Shown here: piece after piece, positions 31,067 to 32,522 of the stretch | How the letters are laid out: every line of letters begins with the position of its first letter | How positions within the stretch are numbered: position 1 is the stretch's first letter | Source: a virus | Strand: one strand, 5' to 3' | DNA length: 32,522 bases | Virus record (IMG/VR): IMGVR_UViG_3300037293_000275 | Coordinates: 1-32,522 of that record | Notes under the pieces: generated by a model | Told to the model about the DNA's origin: nothing | What the model saw: the letters and a program-made list of their open reading frames with translations, nothing else | Database searches by the model: none | Translations under genes and position numbers: made by a program

Positions 31067-31738
31067 TTATCGCTTGGCAGTAATGATTTCATCTATAATT
31101 CCATATTTTAATGCCTCTTCGGCGTTTAACCACAAATCCCGGGTTGCGTCTTTCATTACCTGTTCTGGTTTTTTACCACAGTATTCTCCTAACAAATTAA
31201 ATAATTCTTTGTTAACTTTTTTCCATTCAGCCCAATCAATTTCTGCGTCTTGAATGTTTCCACTAAATCCACCTGAAGATTGATGTAACATAGTAGTAGA
31301 GTGCCTTAGTGAACTTCTCTTGCCCTTAGTTCCTGCTCCTAATAAAACAGAACCCATCGATGCGGCCATTCCCGTGTTAACTGTTTTTATATCTGAGTTG
31401 ATATATTCCATTACATCAACCATAGAAAGACCTGATTTCACAGAACCTCCTCCCGAATCAATATGCATTGTTATATCTCTTTTATCAACAGAATCCAGAA
31501 ACATTAATTGCGCCTGTACTATCGTTGACATATTATCATTCACAGTTCCGGCAACCCATAGAACGCGGTCCATCATAAGTCTTGAAAAAATATCCATTTG
31601 TGTTGCTCTCAATTCTCTCTCCTCTAAAATATATGGAGTCATTGATCCTTGGATTTGTTTCTTATAATATTCCATAGTCGATGAGCTTACATTGTGATCG
31701 CTCATCGCATACTTGTTAAATTCCTTTTCGTAGTTCAT
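31067..31738 (-). CDS. clpP: ClpP-like serine protease
   Basis: The 223-residue product has the Clp protease catalytic triad: Ser127 in GMAASMGS, His152 in MLHQSSGG, and Asp201 in ATRDLWLNAEEAL, with the oxyanion strand HIDSGGGSV (92-100) and the terminal helix motif EALKYGIIDEII. It has an N-terminal extension of about 45 residues before the fold. The usual size of ClpP is near 200. It could act as a ClpP subunit, a head-maturation (prohead) protease or a regulator of host ClpXP; no Clp ATPase is in the window. It is flanked by a YEKC protein and the 66-residue gene in one operon. Confidence 0.9.
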   Translation of the reverse strand: MNYEKEFNKYAMSDHNVSSSTMEYYKKQIQGSMTPYILEERELRATQMDIFSRLMMDRVLWVAGTVNDNMSTIVQAQLMFLDSVDKRDITMHIDSGGGSVKSGLSMVDVMEYINSDIKTVNTGMAASMGSVLLGAGTKGKRSSLRHSTTMLHQSSGGFSGNIQDAEIDWAEWKKVNKELFNLLGEYCGKKPEQVMKDATRDLWLNAEEALKYGIIDEIITAKR

Positions 31739-32035
31739 TTATAATTTTTCTAAAAGTTGTTTTACATTATTACATTTTTCATATTGTTCTTCTTCCACAT
31801 AGAAATCAATACTTCTTATAACCGCCTGTTTGTATGCTTTCTTCGGAAGTTTTGCTACCATTACAGTTCCATCCTTTGCTATAAAGTGGCATAATACTAT
31901 TTCGTTAATTTCTCCTCTTATATTTTTTTCAATGAACTCAATAATGTTATCATGAAATTGTGAAGTGTCTGCTATTAACATAGCATCATCTATGTCTATG
32001 CTAAACTTTGGAATTTTATACATGTTGTCTATCAT
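31739..32035 (-). CDS. Small YEKC-family protein 4
   Basis: A 98-residue protein with the shared C-terminal helix IDFYVEEEQYEKCNNVKQLL (Cys88). Its N-terminal part is strand- and helix-mixed (FSIDIDDAMLIAD, IVLCHFIAKDGTVMVAKLPKK), longer than in the other three. The start overlaps the stop of the thymidylate-synthase-like gene by four bases (ATGA), so it is translationally coupled, and its stop abuts the ClpP start. It is the only member with the Cys far from the 16-18 kb group. Confidence 0.7.
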   Translation of the reverse strand: MIDNMYKIPKFSIDIDDAMLIADTSQFHDNIIEFIEKNIRGEINEIVLCHFIAKDGTVMVAKLPKKAYKQAVIRSIDFYVEEEQYEKCNNVKQLLEKL

Positions 32036-32522
32036 ACTTTATTTATATTAAGATATTCACATAATATTTTATAATACTCATGTTTATCTTTGTTATTATT
32101 AACCGCTTCATTTATATTATTTATCATTTTAATACCATGATCGGTGATTATCATATTACCATTTTCAATATTGAACAACGGAGTAGTTAAATTCATATTA
32201 TATTGATTAACATGAGGATGACCCATTAATATTTTTTCAGCTAATTCATAATGTCTTTGATAAAAGTGAATATTATCGGAGTAGTGGTGATATATTCCTA
32301 ATTCTAATTCAGGATATGTTGGCTTAAGCCACATATGAACATGTTGTTGTACTAATGCAAAGAAAGGGGCATCAAATGTAAGACCATAAAAAATATCATT
32401 GGATCTCATTTGTACTTTCATATCCAACATGTTATCTCTAATCGAAAAATTAAGATACATTGTGCACACAAAATCTTTATTACCTTTTACTTGATATTTA
32501 GGTTGATTTAAGAAAGCAATTG
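32032..32522 (-). CDS. Thymidylate-synthase-family protein, N-terminus cut off
   Basis: The frame is open to the right edge, reading NQPKYQVKGNKDFVCTMYLNF before the first internal Met. The following MRSNDIFYGLTFDAPFFALV and the ELGIYHHYSDNIHFYQRHYE segment match the C-terminal half of thymidylate synthase and relatives: catalytic Cys candidate (in FVCT), MRSND for RSxD, and a His-Tyr-x-x-H near the end. The residue aligned with the substrate-specificity Asn of thymidylate synthase (the N in PFN) is Asp here (TFDAP), as in T4 dCMP hydroxymethylase. It may therefore act on dCMP rather than dUMP. Its own start is outside the window. Confidence 0.82.
   Translation of the reverse strand, partial: IAFLNQPKYQVKGNKDFVCTMYLNFSIRDNMLDMKVQMRSNDIFYGLTFDAPFFALVQQHVHMWLKPTYPELELGIYHHYSDNIHFYQRHYELAEKILMGHPHVNQYNMNLTTPLFNIENGNMIITDHGIKMINNINEAVNNNKDKHEYYKILCEYLNINKV

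Overview
The window is a stretch of a large contractile-tailed (T4-like, myovirus-type) phage genome whose host is most likely a member of the Bacteroidota. The phage assignment rests on a baseplate block (OB-fold spike, hub, LysM-like protein, two tube-like proteins), a collagen-like S74-terminated tail fibre, other fibre-like proteins and the usual lytic-phage accessory enzymes (dCMP deaminase, a thymidylate-synthase homologue, PhoH, RNase HII, UV endonuclease). The host assignment rests on base composition (strongly AT-rich), start codons preceded by A/T-rich leaders with almost no Shine-Dalgarno sequence, and promoter-like boxes close to the Bacteroidota -7 consensus TAnnTTTG. All supported genes lie on the minus strand, so transcription runs from right to left. 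The longest gene-free gap is 213 bases (13769-13981); no tRNA, CRISPR array, IS element or integrase was seen.

Layout by region. 1-1.7 kb: end-truncated amidoligase and a four-domain ribosomal-protein-S1-like protein. 1.7-8.0 kb: baseplate operon. 8.1-10.5 kb: six uncharacterised genes. 10.5-19.6 kb: nucleotide, repair and RNA/protein-processing genes (dCMP deaminase, UvsE, RNase HII, PhoH, J-protein, DEDDy exonuclease, a glycosyltransferase) with many small unknowns, driven by a distinctive early/middle-type promoter. 19.7-27.4 kb: two-domain glycosyltransferase, 2OG-Fe(II) oxygenase, collagen-like fibre and DUF2827-type glycosyltransferase. 27.4-29.8 kb: two fibre/appendage proteins. 29.8-32.5 kb: unknowns, ClpP-like protease and a truncated thymidylate-synthase-family gene.

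Two transcription signals recur. One is a compound element: two TTAACA boxes 11 bp apart, exactly 26 bp, then TGATTATATTTACAT. Five copies occur, all in the 12.8-19.7 kb region, and in two of them a terminator hairpin fills the 26-bp spacer. The other is a short RATATATAA box lying upstream of mostly structural genes, resembling a T4-type late promoter.

The most interesting hypothesis is a fibre-modification cassette: a collagen-like fibre with nine Lys and nine Thr, all in the Y position of Gly-X-Y triplets, lies beside genes for a 2OG-Fe(II) oxygenase and glycosyltransferases. Other notable points are a phage S1 homologue in a host group that initiates without Shine-Dalgarno pairing, four dispersed small proteins sharing an ExEEYEKC-type C-terminal helix, and an Asp in the thymidylate-synthase homologue at the position that governs dUMP versus dCMP choice.
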